A stretch of 64,000 nucleotides of DNA from Aphidius gifuensis (Eukaryota > Arthropoda > Insecta > Hymenoptera > Braconidae). Where the stretch lies: the NCBI RefSeq assembly GCF_014905175.1, contig NC_057792.1, forward strand, positions 18,420,963 through 18,484,962, written 5' to 3'. Positions 47,301-59,389 of this stretch are shown one piece after another; positions within the stretch are counted from its first letter, which is position 1, and the number at the start of each line of letters is the position of its first letter. Both the position numbers and the translations under genes were made by a program. Under the pieces are notes generated by a model. It made no database searches, was not told the origin of the DNA, and was given only the letters and a program-made list of their open reading frames with translations.

Positions 47301-49176
47301 ATTCAAGTCTTTATTTAAATATTGGTTTAACAAATGGTGTATTATTGAGAACAGTTCTTGATCCAATATCTGGTGATTTAGCTGATACAAGAACAAGATA
47401 TCTTGGTTCACGACCAGTTAAATTATTTAGAATTAAAATGCAAGGTAATCAAGCTGTTCTTGCAATGAGTAGTAGATCATGGTTAAGTTATTATTATCAA
47501 AATCGTTTTCATTTAACACCATTATCATATGAAAGTCTTGAATATGCATCTGGTTTTAGTTCAGAACAATGTCCAGAAGGTATTGTTGCAATATCAACAA
47601 ATACATTGAGAATTTTAGCACTTGAAAAATTAGGTGCTGTATTTAATCAAGTTAGTTTTCCACTTGAATATACACCACGTAAATTTTCAATTCATCCAGA
47701 ATCATCAAATTTAATTGTCATTGAAACTGAACATAATGCATATACTGAAGAAACAAAACAACAAAGACGTTTACAAATGGCTGAAGAAATGCAAGAAGCT
47801 GCTGGAGCTGAAGAAGCTGCTGTTGCACGAGAATTAGCTGAAGCATTTTTATCTGAAGAACCAAATGAAGCTGTATTTGGTGCACCAAGAGCTGGACCTG
47901 GTTTATGGGCATCATTAATTAGAATTATTGTTCCAACAACTGGTGATACTCTAAATACATATAGACTTGAACAAAATTATGCTGCATTAAGTTTAGCACT
48001 TGTTAAATTTGCCAATCAAGGTGATCAACTTTATTTAATTGTTGGTGTTGCAAAAGAATATCAATTGAATCCTCGTATTAGCAATGGAGGATTTTTATAT
48101 ACATACAAGTACGTATACAATATTATTAGTTTATTAATTTTATTTATTTATTTAAACAATGATGACATGTTCACACGGCTGTTTACTAATGATGACAACC
48201 CTGCAGTACTGAGTTTAAATAAATATTTATATCAGCTTTAAAAGCATTTGCCAAATAAATTAAAACATTTAAATTAATTTTTTTTTTTTATTATTTTATT
48301 TGTTACAGAGTTAATGCTGAAGGTAATCAATTAGAATTATTACATAAAACATCAGTTGACGAGGTTCCACTTGCTATATGTTCATATCAAGGCAGAGTAT
48401 TAGTTGGTGTTGGTCGTATGTTGAGATTATATGATATGGGAAAGAAAAAGTTGTTACGTAAATGTGAAAATAAACATATACCAAATACAGTTGTATCAAT
48501 AAATGCTGTTGGTCATAGAATATATGTTAGTGATGTACAAGAATCAGTATATGCTGTACGTTATAAAAGACAAGAAAATCAATTAATTGTATTTGCTGAT
48601 GATACACATCCAAGATGGATAACAACAACTTGTGTATTGGATTATGATACAGTTGCAACTGCAGATAAATATGGTAATATTGCTGTTGTTAGACTTGCAC
48701 ATGCAATTAATGATGATGTTGATGAAGATCCAACTGGTAATAAAGCATTATGGGATCGTGGTTTATTAAATGGTGCAAGTCAAAAAGCTGATACTGTTGC
48801 ATCATTTCATGTTGGTGAAACAGTTATGTCATTACAAAAAGCAACACTTATACCTGGTGGTTCAGAAAGTTTAGTTTATACAACATTAAGTGGTACAGTT
48901 GGTGTACTTGTACCATTTACAAGTCATGAAGATCATGATTTTTTTCAACATCTTGAAATGCATATGAGATCTGAACATCCACCACTTTGTGGTAGAGATC
49001 ATTTGTCATTTAGATCGTACTATTATCCAGTTAAAAATGTCATTGATGGTGATTTATGTGAACAATTTAATTCAATTGAACCAGCTAAACAAAAGGGTAT
49101 ATCTGGTGATTTAGAAAGAACACCATCTGAAGTATCTAAAAAACTTGAAGATATCAGAACACGATATGCATTTTAA
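44335..49176 (+). CDS. Sf3b3: Splicing factor 3B subunit 3 (SF3B3/SAP130), six coding exons, 1230 aa
   Basis: Exons are 44335-44731, 44937-45772, 46023-46376, 46625-46780, 47027-48108 and 48309-49176, with phases consistent throughout. The 1230-residue product (human 1217) is a DDB1/CPSF160-type protein of three seven-bladed beta-propellers. It scaffolds the U2 snRNP SF3b complex and is also found in SAGA. Near-invariant blocks run end to end, such as MYLYNLTLQRATGI, RSLMAFRLTGGTKDYI, CPIPRRRNDLDDPERGMIF, LYQIAHLGDDDDEPEFSS, SPLSYE-type sequence before ASGFSSEQCPEGIVAIS and the C-terminal KKLEDIRTRYAF. The start is placed at the Met matching the family, not at an in-frame ATG four codons upstream. 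All introns appear to carry snoRNAs, listed separately. Confidence 0.97.
44776..44856 (+). ncRNA. Box C/D snoRNA in SF3B3 intron 1 (U18-like 28S guide)
   Basis: Box C ATGATGA lies at 44784-44790, D' CTGA at 44813-44816 and box D CTGA at 44843-44846. A terminal stem pairs TTTTTAT (44776-44782) with ATAAAAA (44850-44856). Box D is 90 nt before the exon. The guide TGTCCGTGTTTCAC before D' is complementary over 12 nt to the conserved 28S rRNA segment TGAAACACGGAC, also targeted by U18 snoRNAs. Counting five bases from D' gives a target about 3 nt away from the usual U18 site unless the D' box is read differently. Confidence 0.85.
45804..45939 (+). ncRNA. Box H/ACA snoRNA in SF3B3 intron 2
   Basis: Hairpin 45808-45866 (9-bp lower stem TTGCATCAA, small internal loop, 13-bp upper stem) is followed by the hinge with box H AAATAA at 45871-45876. 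A second hairpin, 45880-45927 (10-bp upper stem CTTCGATTTG), is followed by ACA at 45934-45936. Each internal loop lies about 15 nt before its box, as H/ACA guides require. I cannot assign targets with confidence. Confidence 0.7.
46408..46548 (+). ncRNA. Box H/ACA snoRNA in SF3B3 intron 3, two 18S rRNA guide pockets
   Basis: Hairpin 1 (46409-46473) has an open pocket with left guide 46417-46426 and right guide 46456-46464. Box H AAATCA is at 46470-46475. Hairpin 2 has a 10-bp upper stem (46498-46507 with 46517-46526). The ACA box is at 46543-46545. Pocket 1 pairs with 18S GCGA-UC-AGATACCGC (4 + 9 nt around the target U). Pocket 2 pairs with 18S CCA-UA-AACGATGC (3 + 8 nt). The two targets lie about 30 nt apart in 18S rRNA. 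The whole block is GC-richer than the rest of the intron. Confidence 0.85.
46813..46956 (+). ncRNA. Box H/ACA snoRNA in SF3B3 intron 4 (probable)
   Basis: Lower stem TCGCA (46817-46821) pairs with TGCGA (46872-46876). The upper stem starts TCTC (46831-46834) with GAGA (46859-46862). Box H AGAGTA is at 46877-46882, 14 nt after the pocket top. A second hairpin has an 11-bp stem (46889-46899 with 46937-46947) and ends just before ACA at 46951-46953. The first pocket could pair with 18S TTTAC-t-UU-GAACAA with one mismatch. The second hairpin's pocket geometry is less regular. Confidence 0.6.
48149..48221 (+). ncRNA. Box C/D snoRNA in SF3B3 intron 5
   Basis: Box C ATGATGA lies at 48159-48165, a perfect C' ATGATGA at 48189-48195 and box D CTGA at 48209-48212. 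A 9-bp terminal stem pairs TATTTAAAC (48149-48157) with GTTTAAATA (48213-48221). Box D is 96 nt before exon 6. D' would be CTAA just before C'. I find no convincing rRNA target, so it is an orphan for now. Confidence 0.8.
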
Positions 49177-49927
49177 ATACAATTTTTTTATTTATTTGAA
49201 ATTTGTATATTCATGTGATGATTGATGTGTGTATAAGTGTAAAAGACTGATTATTTTTTTTTCTCTTCTCTTTCTAAATTCACTTTGAACATTTACTTTT
49301 TAGCTATTGTAAATATTAACGAGTCAATTAATCAAAGTATTATTCTATCTTTCATGTTTTTTTTTTTTTAATTGTGAATTATTGATTAGCAAGTAAGAGG
49401 TGTACATTAACAAAAAAAAGTAATAATTATTCGGCGTGCAAATTGATACATTTAAACAAATAAATATTTATTATAATTATTTTCTAATAAATAATGGAAT
49501 ATTATTTAAAATATACAGTTTATTGATGATTGTAGAATTGAAGATTTTTTTTTTCCTTGATAATTTTAAGAGAAAAAAAAAAAAATATTATACCAAGGTA
49601 TTTGGTAGCTTTGGGTACTTGATGATTAACTTTTTTTTTGTTGAATTTAACTAATGGTTTATTTGTTACAATTTTAAATGCAAACATTTTTTAATATTAC
49701 AATTATTTTACTGGTTTTTTAACTGACTATTTATAACTTGATATTTGATATACATATATTAATTGTATATTGATGAAAGATACTATATGATATAGATATA
49801 ATATGTAGAAAAAATAATTTTTTTCATAGAAAATGAGCCAGTATATAAGATTTAAGCCAAGTTTATACATTTTCATTAAAAAAAATGAGGTGTGAACGAT
49901 AGCTACATTGACTAGAAGGTTTTTTTT

Positions 49928-50090
49928 CGAATCAATTACAACAAAATAAATTATGATAAAGTAAATCAATATGAAATAAATTACGACAAAATTAATAATA
50001 ATTTTCTATTGTAAATGATTTTGTCGTAATTTATTTCATCTTGATTTACTTTATCATAATTTTTTTTATTGTGATTCATTTGAACAAATT
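49928..50090. repeat. Long near-perfect hairpin
   Basis: Core arms 49948-49992 and 50018-50063 are inverted copies over about 45 bp with a single mismatch, around a 25-bp loop. Weaker pairing extends outward to about 49928 and 50090. It lies about 0.8 kb after the SF3B3 stop. It could be a MITE-like palindrome or a foldback RNA. No transposon ends or target-site duplication are recognised. Confidence 0.8.
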
Positions 50091-51240
50091 TATTTTGTTG
50101 TATAATAAAACAATTATAAATATCAAGTTTGTTTTTCGAATTTTATTTCGTCTAGCAAACTTAGATACTTAGATATCAAATGTCAAATTATAGATAGTCA
50201 ATTTTAAAATCAATATTTAAATATCTAAAATCTTTTAAATCAAAAATATCTGCAACCAGGTTAATGTAGATAACAAAAAAAATAGAAGGGACCGTCAATT
50301 AAATAAATAAATATTAAAAAAATAAGTTTAGAACCAATATAATAAAAGAAAATAATAAATTAAATAGAATAGAAAAGTATTGATGAATTTGACAATATTT
50401 TTTTTCTGCTACAATTTTATCTTGTGAAAAACCCATTGTCATATTTCTTTGAAACAGAAGATGAAAAAATGAATTTTAGTAAAAAAATAATATTTTCTTT
50501 TCAATCATTCACATCCAGGCAAAGAGCCTCTCTTTTCCAAGGGTTAGAGTAAAACCAAAATCTTGAAGCAACTACATGTACCTTTTCATCTGTGTAATGC
50601 CCTCGTTTCGCTCAAACATCCCTCTCGAAAAAAATATAAAACAAAATCATGTACTCCATATATATATATTTTATTTGCAAGATAAAAAAAATATGTCTAT
50701 CACACAGGTATATGGAAAACGTAGGTGTACATTATAGATATGCTAATGGACCAAGTGAAGAAAAAAAAAAATTTACAAACAGACTACTCAACATTTCATC
50801 TCCCCCATTGATAGATAAATAAAATATTAAAATTTTAACGTCAAAAAATATTTACAAATGTCTTTATTCACATGATAAATGTACAAGTTTCTAATTGAAA
50901 AATAAATAATACAAAAAATCCTAGATGACAAGTATCAAGACACAGTGATTTACAAAATAAAAATCTGTTTTTATTATAAAGAGAGGAGTAAAAATAAAAA
51001 AAGCAGCCAAGTGATGATAAGCAAAAAGGACATGTATATATATAAAAAATAATAGTATGAGTTTCTCATTCAAGCATCAGCCAACAGTCAAGTTGATTTT
51101 AAGGACACTGAGGGTAGTTTTAGTGTAGTATGTGTACAAATATATATTTTGCGTTGGCGCAAAAGCACAAGTTAATGTATATGAGTAGGGATGAAGTTTT
51201 AAGGGTGAAAAATAACATGAGCAAATATATGCTAGTGAAG

Positions 51241-51333
51241 TTAGCTAAGCCGGGTAGTGACGAGCTTGCAAGCAATGAAATGAGTCAGTAGTTGTTGATA
51301 CCAGTTGAGACACTCACTGAGAGTGTGGTGCCT
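51241..51333 (-). CDS. Possible terminal coding exon of an unidentified minus-strand gene
   Basis: After an acceptor (TTTCAATTAG on the minus strand, ending at 51334) a frame of 30 codons runs to TAA. It reads RHHTLSECLNWYQQLL and then THFIACKLVTTRLS, which has the composition of a real conserved C-terminus. Its base composition is much richer in GC than the surroundings. Other exons would lie at higher coordinates, possibly around 51830-51890 or within the 5' introns of the LDLa/CUB gene. No family is recognised. Confidence 0.35.
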   Translation of the reverse strand, partial: RHHTLSECLNWYQQLLTHFIACKLVTTRLS

Positions 51334-52718
51334 CTAATTGAAAATGAAAAAAAATTATAAAGTTAAAATAGAGATAATAAAAAGGATGCTGTATGTGTAT
51401 GAATTGTGAATACTGTGATAATAAAAAAGTTTGTAAACATTTTTGAAAAAAAAAAATAACAAATGGTAATGATGTTGATGGTGACAATGATGATGATGAT
51501 TATCAAAAGAATAATAAGTGTAAAAAAACAGCTAAATTTAACAATGATAATTCAAATGAAAAAAAAATATATGATTCAAGATTATTTTTTTAATGATAAT
51601 AGTAACAACAGTATTGTTGGAAATGTTAAAAAAAATTCAACTTTATTTCTATGATGAACAACAAGCACACAGCTAATAATGGTAATTGAGTGTTTCATTA
51701 AATACATCAAAGCATGTGTATATTTTTTTTTAATTTTTAAATATACTTTTAAGATTGCAAAGATTGACAGAGTAATATTAGGGGATTTATTAAAATAAAA
51801 AAAGAAGAGGGTATGTCGATTGGTATGAGATAACGACAGTTTTGAAGAGGCGTTGGAAAACCAGGGCTTGGTCAATATTTCTATCAGCCTATTTACTAAT
51901 TCAGGGTGTATCAAAATTTATCATAATTTATGATAAAATATTTTTTTTATTATTTACAAAATTAAATCATCTTGCTCTATTTAATTTCAATTCAATTTTA
52001 TTACATCATTATGGTTTTTTTTTAAATTTATTTTTCATATATTATTGATAATTTTTCTTTTCAATTTGTAAGCACATCTTGGTGTACTTGAAAAATAAAA
52101 AAATATTCTTCTTTTAAAAAATCACGTCAGCTTTAGTTTTAATTATTAATTAACGAGTTTAAAATGTCGCGTGGTTCACCACCCTAGCTCTTGACTTAAG
52201 TTTATTTTTTTTTTTGTATTTTATATGAAGCTATATGTTGTCAAGTGTTTCAACATATATATATATATTTATAATTGCATGTATGTCGATGATAAAGTGG
52301 CTTCTTTATTCCACGTGTATGTGTACATGTACTTATATTAAATTAAATTTTTCATTTCAATAAATATATTTTACATTTTTTAAATGAAAAATAAAAAATA
52401 AAATTGATTATTAAATTTGATTGAAATTTTTTTTTATTTTACTGATGAATATTTAATTGATTTACGTGTTAAATTGATTTATGTGTCAATCAAGTAAACA
52501 AATTCAATCATAAATTCCAATCAATTTTTATTTTTTTTAATTTATTTTTAATTTGATGTTTTTAAATAAAAAATAAATGTCCAACACTTTACTGATGATG
52601 GATTAAAATTGATCACTTGTATTGTGAAATATATATATATATTTTTTTCCCCAAGGATATTACAGCAGCCAGGAGTGATCAGCTTGATCATCATAAAAAA
52701 CGTCAAAAAAATATATCA

Positions 52719-55700
52719 ATGGATGAAAGCTTATGTGTAAACTCCATAATTTGGGCAATTGTATTAATATTAATATTAAAAATTGATGGTACAAGTGGTA
52801 ATTGTGAGCTTGCAGAATTAACATGTCGTGATGGTAGATGTATACCACTTGATGCATACTGTAATGGTCATGATGATTGTGGTGATGGCAGTGATGAGCC
52901 AGCATTATGTACACCATGTAATAGAACATATCATGGTAAAGAGGGACGTACATATGAGCTTGAATTAACAAGGCCAACTGAAGGACGTTTACCATTTTTA
53001 TGTCATTTAACATTCACTGCTGGTGGTGCTGGACATGGTGAATTGGTACAATTATTTTGGGATGCATTTAGTATTGGACGTCTTGAGACAATAAATGGTG
53101 AAGAAAATGAGCCAATTTATGCAAGTTGTCCTGAGGGATCATTACAATTATCAGATCTTGGTAGACCATTTACTGGTGGTTCATGGTGTGGTAGCAGTCA
53201 AGGACGTCCAATATATTACAGTGAAACAAGTACTGTTACAGCATCAATTAGATTATTTTATGCACCATCAAATGTACCATTTGAATTTAGATTAAGATAT
53301 AGATTTATATCACGTAATGAATCAATTGCTAGATTAGGACAACCTGGTTTATCAATTGAAAGAGGTTCACCAGTACCTGGTACATATTGTTCACGTAATT
53401 TTTATGAATGTCATAAAAAAAAATGTCGTGTACAAAGTCCAAATTATCCTGGTGAATATCCAAGAAATGCTAGTTGTTTAATAACAGTTAGACAAAAATT
53501 TGTACCAACATGTAAACATGCTATGATATCAATAAAAGCTGGTAGTGGTATTGGTTCACAAATATTTCAAAGTTTTACAAATTTACAAACATTTATAAGT
53601 AGTAGTAGTAATTTAATAAATAATAATACATTAATATATAATAATAATGATACAATAATAAATAAAAATACAGATAAAGCTAAAAAATATTATTCAAATT
53701 TACAATATAATAATAAAACAATTAATAAATTAAGTGTATGGCAAGATTGTACATCAGAAAAAGATCGTTTAGTATTTCGTGATGGTTCAAAATTAGATGA
53801 TCCAATATTATTAATATATTGTGGTGGTCCATTACCAAGAATAACAGCACGTGGTCCAGTAATGTTAATTGAATTTAAAAGTTCATCAATACCAATACCA
53901 CTTGGTTCATCAAAAATGAGACTAGAATTAGATGTACCAGTTGTTTATGTTGATTCAGATGGTCTTGATTATGCAAGAGGTAATCAAGGATGTCATTTTT
54001 ATATTAATGAAACAAATAAAAGAAGTGGTATATTTCGTGCACCACAACATACATTACCAATGGGTTCAATTTGTACATGGGATATTAGAGGTTCAATTGA
54101 TGATCGTGTATGGCTTTATTTTTCATCATATACAGAGCATTATCATACATATAATAATGATGATCATAATGATGATAATGATGATAGTAATAATAATATT
54201 AAATTTATAAAAAATAATAATTCATCATTAAGTTTGCTTAAAAAACAATGTTCAGTTAAAATGACACTTTGGGATGGACCAGCAAATACTGGAATTTTCA
54301 TAGCAAGTTTTTGTGATAATATACCAAAACTTTGTACACATGCTGCATTAAGAAATACAACAAGATCAACAAGACCATGTACAGAATCAGAAAGTTATTT
54401 ATCAACTTCATCATCATTAACATTAAAAATGGAAACATTATTTGGTACAGCATTACGTAATGTTAATTTTCAAGCAAAATATGAATTTATATCAACAAAA
54501 CAAAGTGGTGAACAATGGGGTAATAATGGTGCATGTAATAGAATATGGAAAAAATATAAAAGTGGTGATATAACATCACCAAAAGATATTAGATTATATG
54601 GTAGAGGTGGTGCTAAAAAAATTGATTGTAATTATAGAATTGAAGCTGGTGCTGGTGAACGTGTACGTTTAACAATACATAATATTAGTTTAGGTGATAA
54701 TACAAATTGTATTACTGAGCCAGATCAACATTCTGGTAGATCAAAATGTGTACATGAAAATGGTACTAGAAATGCTAAATTAATAATATATGAATCACCA
54801 TGGAAAGATGTTAAATTACCAAGAGCATGTTTATGTGATAATACATCACATTTACCACTTGTTCATATATCCTCAGGAAAAGCATTGGAAATTAAATTTA
54901 TTGTTAATCAACAAGCACCACATGAAGACTTTGAAACATTATTTTTTTTTGCTAGTTTTGAATTAATTAAAGTACCAGAATGTCCCAGGAGGCAACGTCT
55001 CCGTGGAGAAGGTAAATTTATTTTTCTATTTAATTATTTAACACAACTAACAAAAAAAAAAAAACAAAAAGATAAAATATTAATTTTACATTAAAATATT
55101 TACTTTACTATTTTTTTTTTTTTTCTTTTATAAAAAATTCATATTCCAAAGTGTTTATGAAAAATAAATATAAAAAAAGTACTTAGGCGAGAGAGGAATG
55201 ACCTGATTCACAGTTGAGATTTTAAAAGAGTGAAATAATTTATCTCACAATCTAAAATATTTGCTAAGTGGAAAAAGATTAAAACTATATTGACTTAGAT
55301 ATAACTTTTTATTATTGTTTAAAGAGAAGAATATAAAATTAAAAATAAAAAAAAAAAAAAAATATCATCAGCTTATTGAATAATAAAAAGGAGAATTTTT
55401 TAAAAAATGTGGAACAGATGTAAGACAGATTAATGAAAAAGTCATTGATGTTTGAATAGGGTACTTATCAATAAACTACTTTGACTTTTGAGGTGGTAGT
55501 CTCGTTTATTTTCATTTTGTTGTTACTTAAAATCGATCTTTATAAATACATATATACATTTTAGTAATCCGGTATTCACTCTTCTATGAAATTCAAGTTT
55601 TATCATCATTTTTTATTCAAACATATATACACTTTTAATATATCTATATGTAGTTTGATGCGCACTGCATCGTCTAGAGGTTGATGGCCGTATGAAAAAA

Positions 55701-56756
55701 AAAAAAAATAATAATCACTGCAGTGAGAGAATATAATCAAGTTAGTTTGTATATAATTATGTAAATAAATATTGAATTAATTTTCTAGGTGGAGAATTGA
55801 AATTTTTAGAGCCACCACTTTCACGACCAGATATTTATTGTGAGGGTATGCCTTGGCTAGTTGAAGCAAGAGATAATCGTTCTCTTTTTGTATTAACATG
55901 GGGCTGGTTTTTACCTCTTGAACCTACAACAACAACAACAACAACTACCTCTACATCATCATCATTATCGTCGTCATCATTAAATAGTGAATTGTCTTCC
56001 AACACACAACAACAACAAAATTATTTAGTTACATCTGATTCACCAATAAAATGTCCAACAACAAATAGAATATTATTATATTCTGGATGGCCAGCAAAAT
56101 TATTAAAAGTTGTATGTCCATCTGAGCCAGGTGCACGTGATTTTACTGTTCATGTATTTTCTGAAGAATGGCTATTAACTGCTGGTACATCAGATGAAAG
56201 ATGGCTAGCACCACCAAGACCAGCAACTCTTATTATTGATTTTGTTGCACGTGAACCTGGACAAGCAGCAGCATCATGGCTTGAAATATCTAAAACAAAA
56301 TCAGCACTTAGACGACAATTACGTTTACCTGGACGTGTTATTGATAATGAAACAATAAATAATGGTGATTGTTTACATACATGTCCAGAACTTGGTGCTT
56401 GTATTGCTGCTAGTTTATGGTGTGATGGTAGAGTACATTGTCCATCTGGTTATGATGAAGCTAATTGTGGTAGTGGAGCTAGACTATTAGGTCTTTTACC
56501 ATCTGGTGTTTGGCTTGTTGTTGCTGGTGTTGCTGGAATTGTCACTGCATTTGCATGTATTTTAACAATTTTAATGTGCAAGTAAGTTATTTTATTAATT
56601 AAATTACTATTAATAATTATTATATATATATTTTGTTTATTTTTTTAAAGATCAAAAAATCGAGCTAAACGTTTGTTTAATGAAGAAATTAGAAGAACAA
56701 GTACTTTATCAAGAAGAGTACCAACTGAGGAGTCATTAATAACAACGTCATCTTGA
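52719..56756 (+). CDS. LDLa/CUB single-pass membrane protein, three exons, 1063 aa
   Basis: Exons 52719-55011, 55789-56581 and 56651-56756 join in phase. The Met at 52719 starts a signal peptide (hydrophobic IIWAIVLILILKI). In-frame codons upstream look like 5' leader after an acceptor near 52667. An LDL-receptor class A repeat follows at about residues 29-65, with CRDGRCIPLDAYCNGHDDCG and GSDE. Cysteine-bearing CUB-like modules follow, including CRVQSPNYPGEYPRNASC. A second LDLa-like repeat precedes the membrane (CLHTC..CIAASLWCDGRVHC..C). The transmembrane segment is GVWLVVAGVAGIVTAFACIL. The cytoplasmic tail is about 35 residues. Asn-rich insertions (53590-53720, 54140-54230) interrupt the modules. 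It is a cell-surface protein, probably adhesive or a receptor. It may correspond to fly loaf (CG6024), which I cannot verify. Confidence 0.8.
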
Positions 56757-59297
56757 CAAACAACTCCCGGCTATGTTGAATATATTCACGTTGACCGGGA
56801 GACAACTGTTTAAATACAAAAAAAAAAAATTAGATATGTGTTTACAAAGCTTTCTTCTCACCGTCCACAATTTCGTTTTTCTTTTGGAATTTAATTTATA
56901 TTTCGAATTAATTATCTATCATTTTTTTAAATCAATATATACAAAATTAATTGCTGAAATTTATTTTCTATTTTTAACATTAATTAATCTATTTAAATAA
57001 ATTAATTTAGTTTTTTTTTTTTTAAATTGAGAATCCATATTATAAAGTATAAAAATTAAAAGAAAAAAAAAGCTTTAAAATTAACTGTTGTGGTACAAAT
57101 GCCTCAGCGTCCTTGAGAACGCCGTTGTACTGCTATAATTAAAGTAATAAAAAAAAATATATATATATCTATGAAAAATAATGATAATTAAAAAAAATAA
57201 AAATAAAAAACATCGATGAAGAAGCCCCGAGTTAAAAAAAAAAACACTTGTGAAGCACATCGGGTGAAAGCCAATATGTATATACTTGAAACATAACACC
57301 ATGACTGCTTATATACACGTAAAAAAAATAAAACAATATATAATAATCAACACTGATAACACAAACAGTAAATAAAGTAAATAATAAATTATATATTATG
57401 TTGAAAATAAAATTAACAACTTCATAGCTGATTGCTCCTAAGTATAAATATAATTCTCACAAAATCAATTCTATCGAAATAAAAAATGCACATCTAGATT
57501 AATTAATAATTAAAAAAATAAGCTTCAATAATAAATAAAAATAATTTAAAATTGTTTTTTAAATACCTATTGTTATTATCTATTAATTAATAATTATTAA
57601 TTTAAAGAAAAAGAAATAAATCTTGATAGAAAAATATTATTGTTAGTAATTTATTATTATAACAATTAATAATAAAAAAATAAATTATTGAGTTGATGGA
57701 TTTGATGTTACAATTGATTTGAAAATTTATAAATAAAAAAAATTTATTTATTTGTTAAATTAAACGTAAAAAAAAGGTATATTTCGCGAATTTTTTTTGA
57801 GAATAATTCTTATTGTTTATGTGATTAATGACATTGTTTATTGATTAAAAAAAAATGTTTGTTTAGTAGGTATTATTAGACTAAATAAATGAATGAATTT
57901 AAATTAATTTGTTATTAATTTTTATGTTGAAATTTATAAAAGCCAAGAGAATAATAAAAAGTTTTAAAAAAATATTTCTGCACTTTAATAAAACGAATAT
58001 TGAATCGAATAAAACAGTAAAATAAATAATACAAAATTTAAAATTAGTATAATTGTTGAAATAATTAATAATTATAAATATTGTATATATATTTCTAAGT
58101 AATGCAAAATAGATTAAACTGTCTGTACATAGATTTGGCTGTGATAGAAACATGAAAAGCTGCAAATTATGTATGAGAGTGTGTGGCTGAATAATTTAAC
58201 AAAAATTAATTATAATTAGTTTTATTAATTAAGTTAGGAAAGTGTCATTGATAAAATCAAACTTTAAAAAAGAAAATATAAAATAAATAGTTGTATTTTA
58301 AGGGAAATTCATACATCAAAAAAATAAATAAATTCAAATGTAAAAATATATTCACAAAAGGTTTATGAAATTATTAATAAGGCTGTTAGTTAATTGAAAT
58401 AAATAGCAGATAATTAAGTTGATAAAATACGTTAAAATATATTATAAAAAAACAAAAAAAAATATTGTCAAAGCTCATCTTTTAAAATATAAATACGTAA
58501 AAAAAAATTTAATAAACTCGAGATATATTAATTGAGATAAGAAGCAATTATATTGATTAAAAAAATTAATAATAATTTATAGAAAATTGTAGATATTTAC
58601 TAAACAATATTAATAGTTTTTAAAAAAAAAATATTGAAAAAAAGACACCATAATAAACGAGTCCATTTATTAAAAAATAAATTGACAAATAACTTCAAAT
58701 TTTAATGACAATTATTGTTTTTTTTTTCATTTTAAATTCATGTTCATTTTTAAATAACATATTGAAAATTTATTAATAATATTTTATGTATATGACTGAT
58801 TTAAATAGTAAAAAAATAGCTAATAAATACTGGGCAAAAAAATAAAAAGAAATAACAAAATAAAAATGTCAAAATATTTAAAAACTAATAAATTATTTGG
58901 TTAAATAAATGTAATTTATTATAAACAAAGTATAAAAGAGGAAAGTAGACAAAAAAATATTATAGATAAAAAAAAGTTGATAAATTAAAATGATAGATAT
59001 ATTATATTTAGATTTATCAGCACTTTGCGTTACGTTTGTACGAATTTAAAAAAAAAACATGTAGAATTTTTCTCTCTAATTAGTAAACTGTTATACATAA
59101 ATGTACGACTAAAAAAAATCGTATGAAATAATGAAAATTAATAAAAATAATAAAACAAAAATTAAACCTGAGTATTTATCTTGATTATTTTTATATAAAA
59201 CACGGAAAATTATTATTTTTTAATGAAAATGATTTGAATATGAAGAGTGAGATTGAAATTTCGAAATAATTTTTTTATAAAAAAATTCCAAAAATAA
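56757..59297. other. Gene-free AT-rich DNA after the LDLa/CUB gene
   Basis: Probable 3' UTR followed by extremely AT-rich intergenic sequence. No coding frame or RNA gene is recognised before the tRNA at 59298. Confidence 0.5.
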
Positions 59298-59389
59298 TGC
59301 TCCAGGTGAGGCTCGAACTCACAACCCCGGCATGGCTCACGAGAACTGTCTTATAAGTACCGTGCGCTAACCAATTGCGCCACTGGAGC
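59298..59389 (-). tRNA. tRNA-Ile (UAU) with an 18-nt intron
   Basis: The minus strand folds as a complete tRNA. The acceptor stem pairs GCTCCAG with CTGGAGC. B-box sequence GGTTGTGAGTTCGAGCC is present. The anticodon loop is CTTATA, interrupted after position 37 by an intron at 59334-59351. Removing it gives a 74-nt tRNA with anticodon TAT. An intron at this place is typical of eukaryotic tRNA-Ile(UAU). CCA is not encoded. Confidence 0.95.

Larger units (their letters stand above)
49177..52620. other. SF3B3 3' region and intergenic DNA before the LDLa/CUB gene
   Basis: AT-rich. It contains a long hairpin (49928-50090) and a minus-strand terminal-exon-like frame (51241-51333), both listed separately. 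GC-richer sequence at 50510-50640 and 51060-51340 may be 3' UTR of that minus-strand candidate. Confidence 0.4.

Noticed and set aside
51582..51914. Minus-strand 110-codon frame
   Set aside because: It runs through poly-A/T DNA with low-complexity residues. Only a short part near 51830-51890 could be an exon, and that could not be supported.
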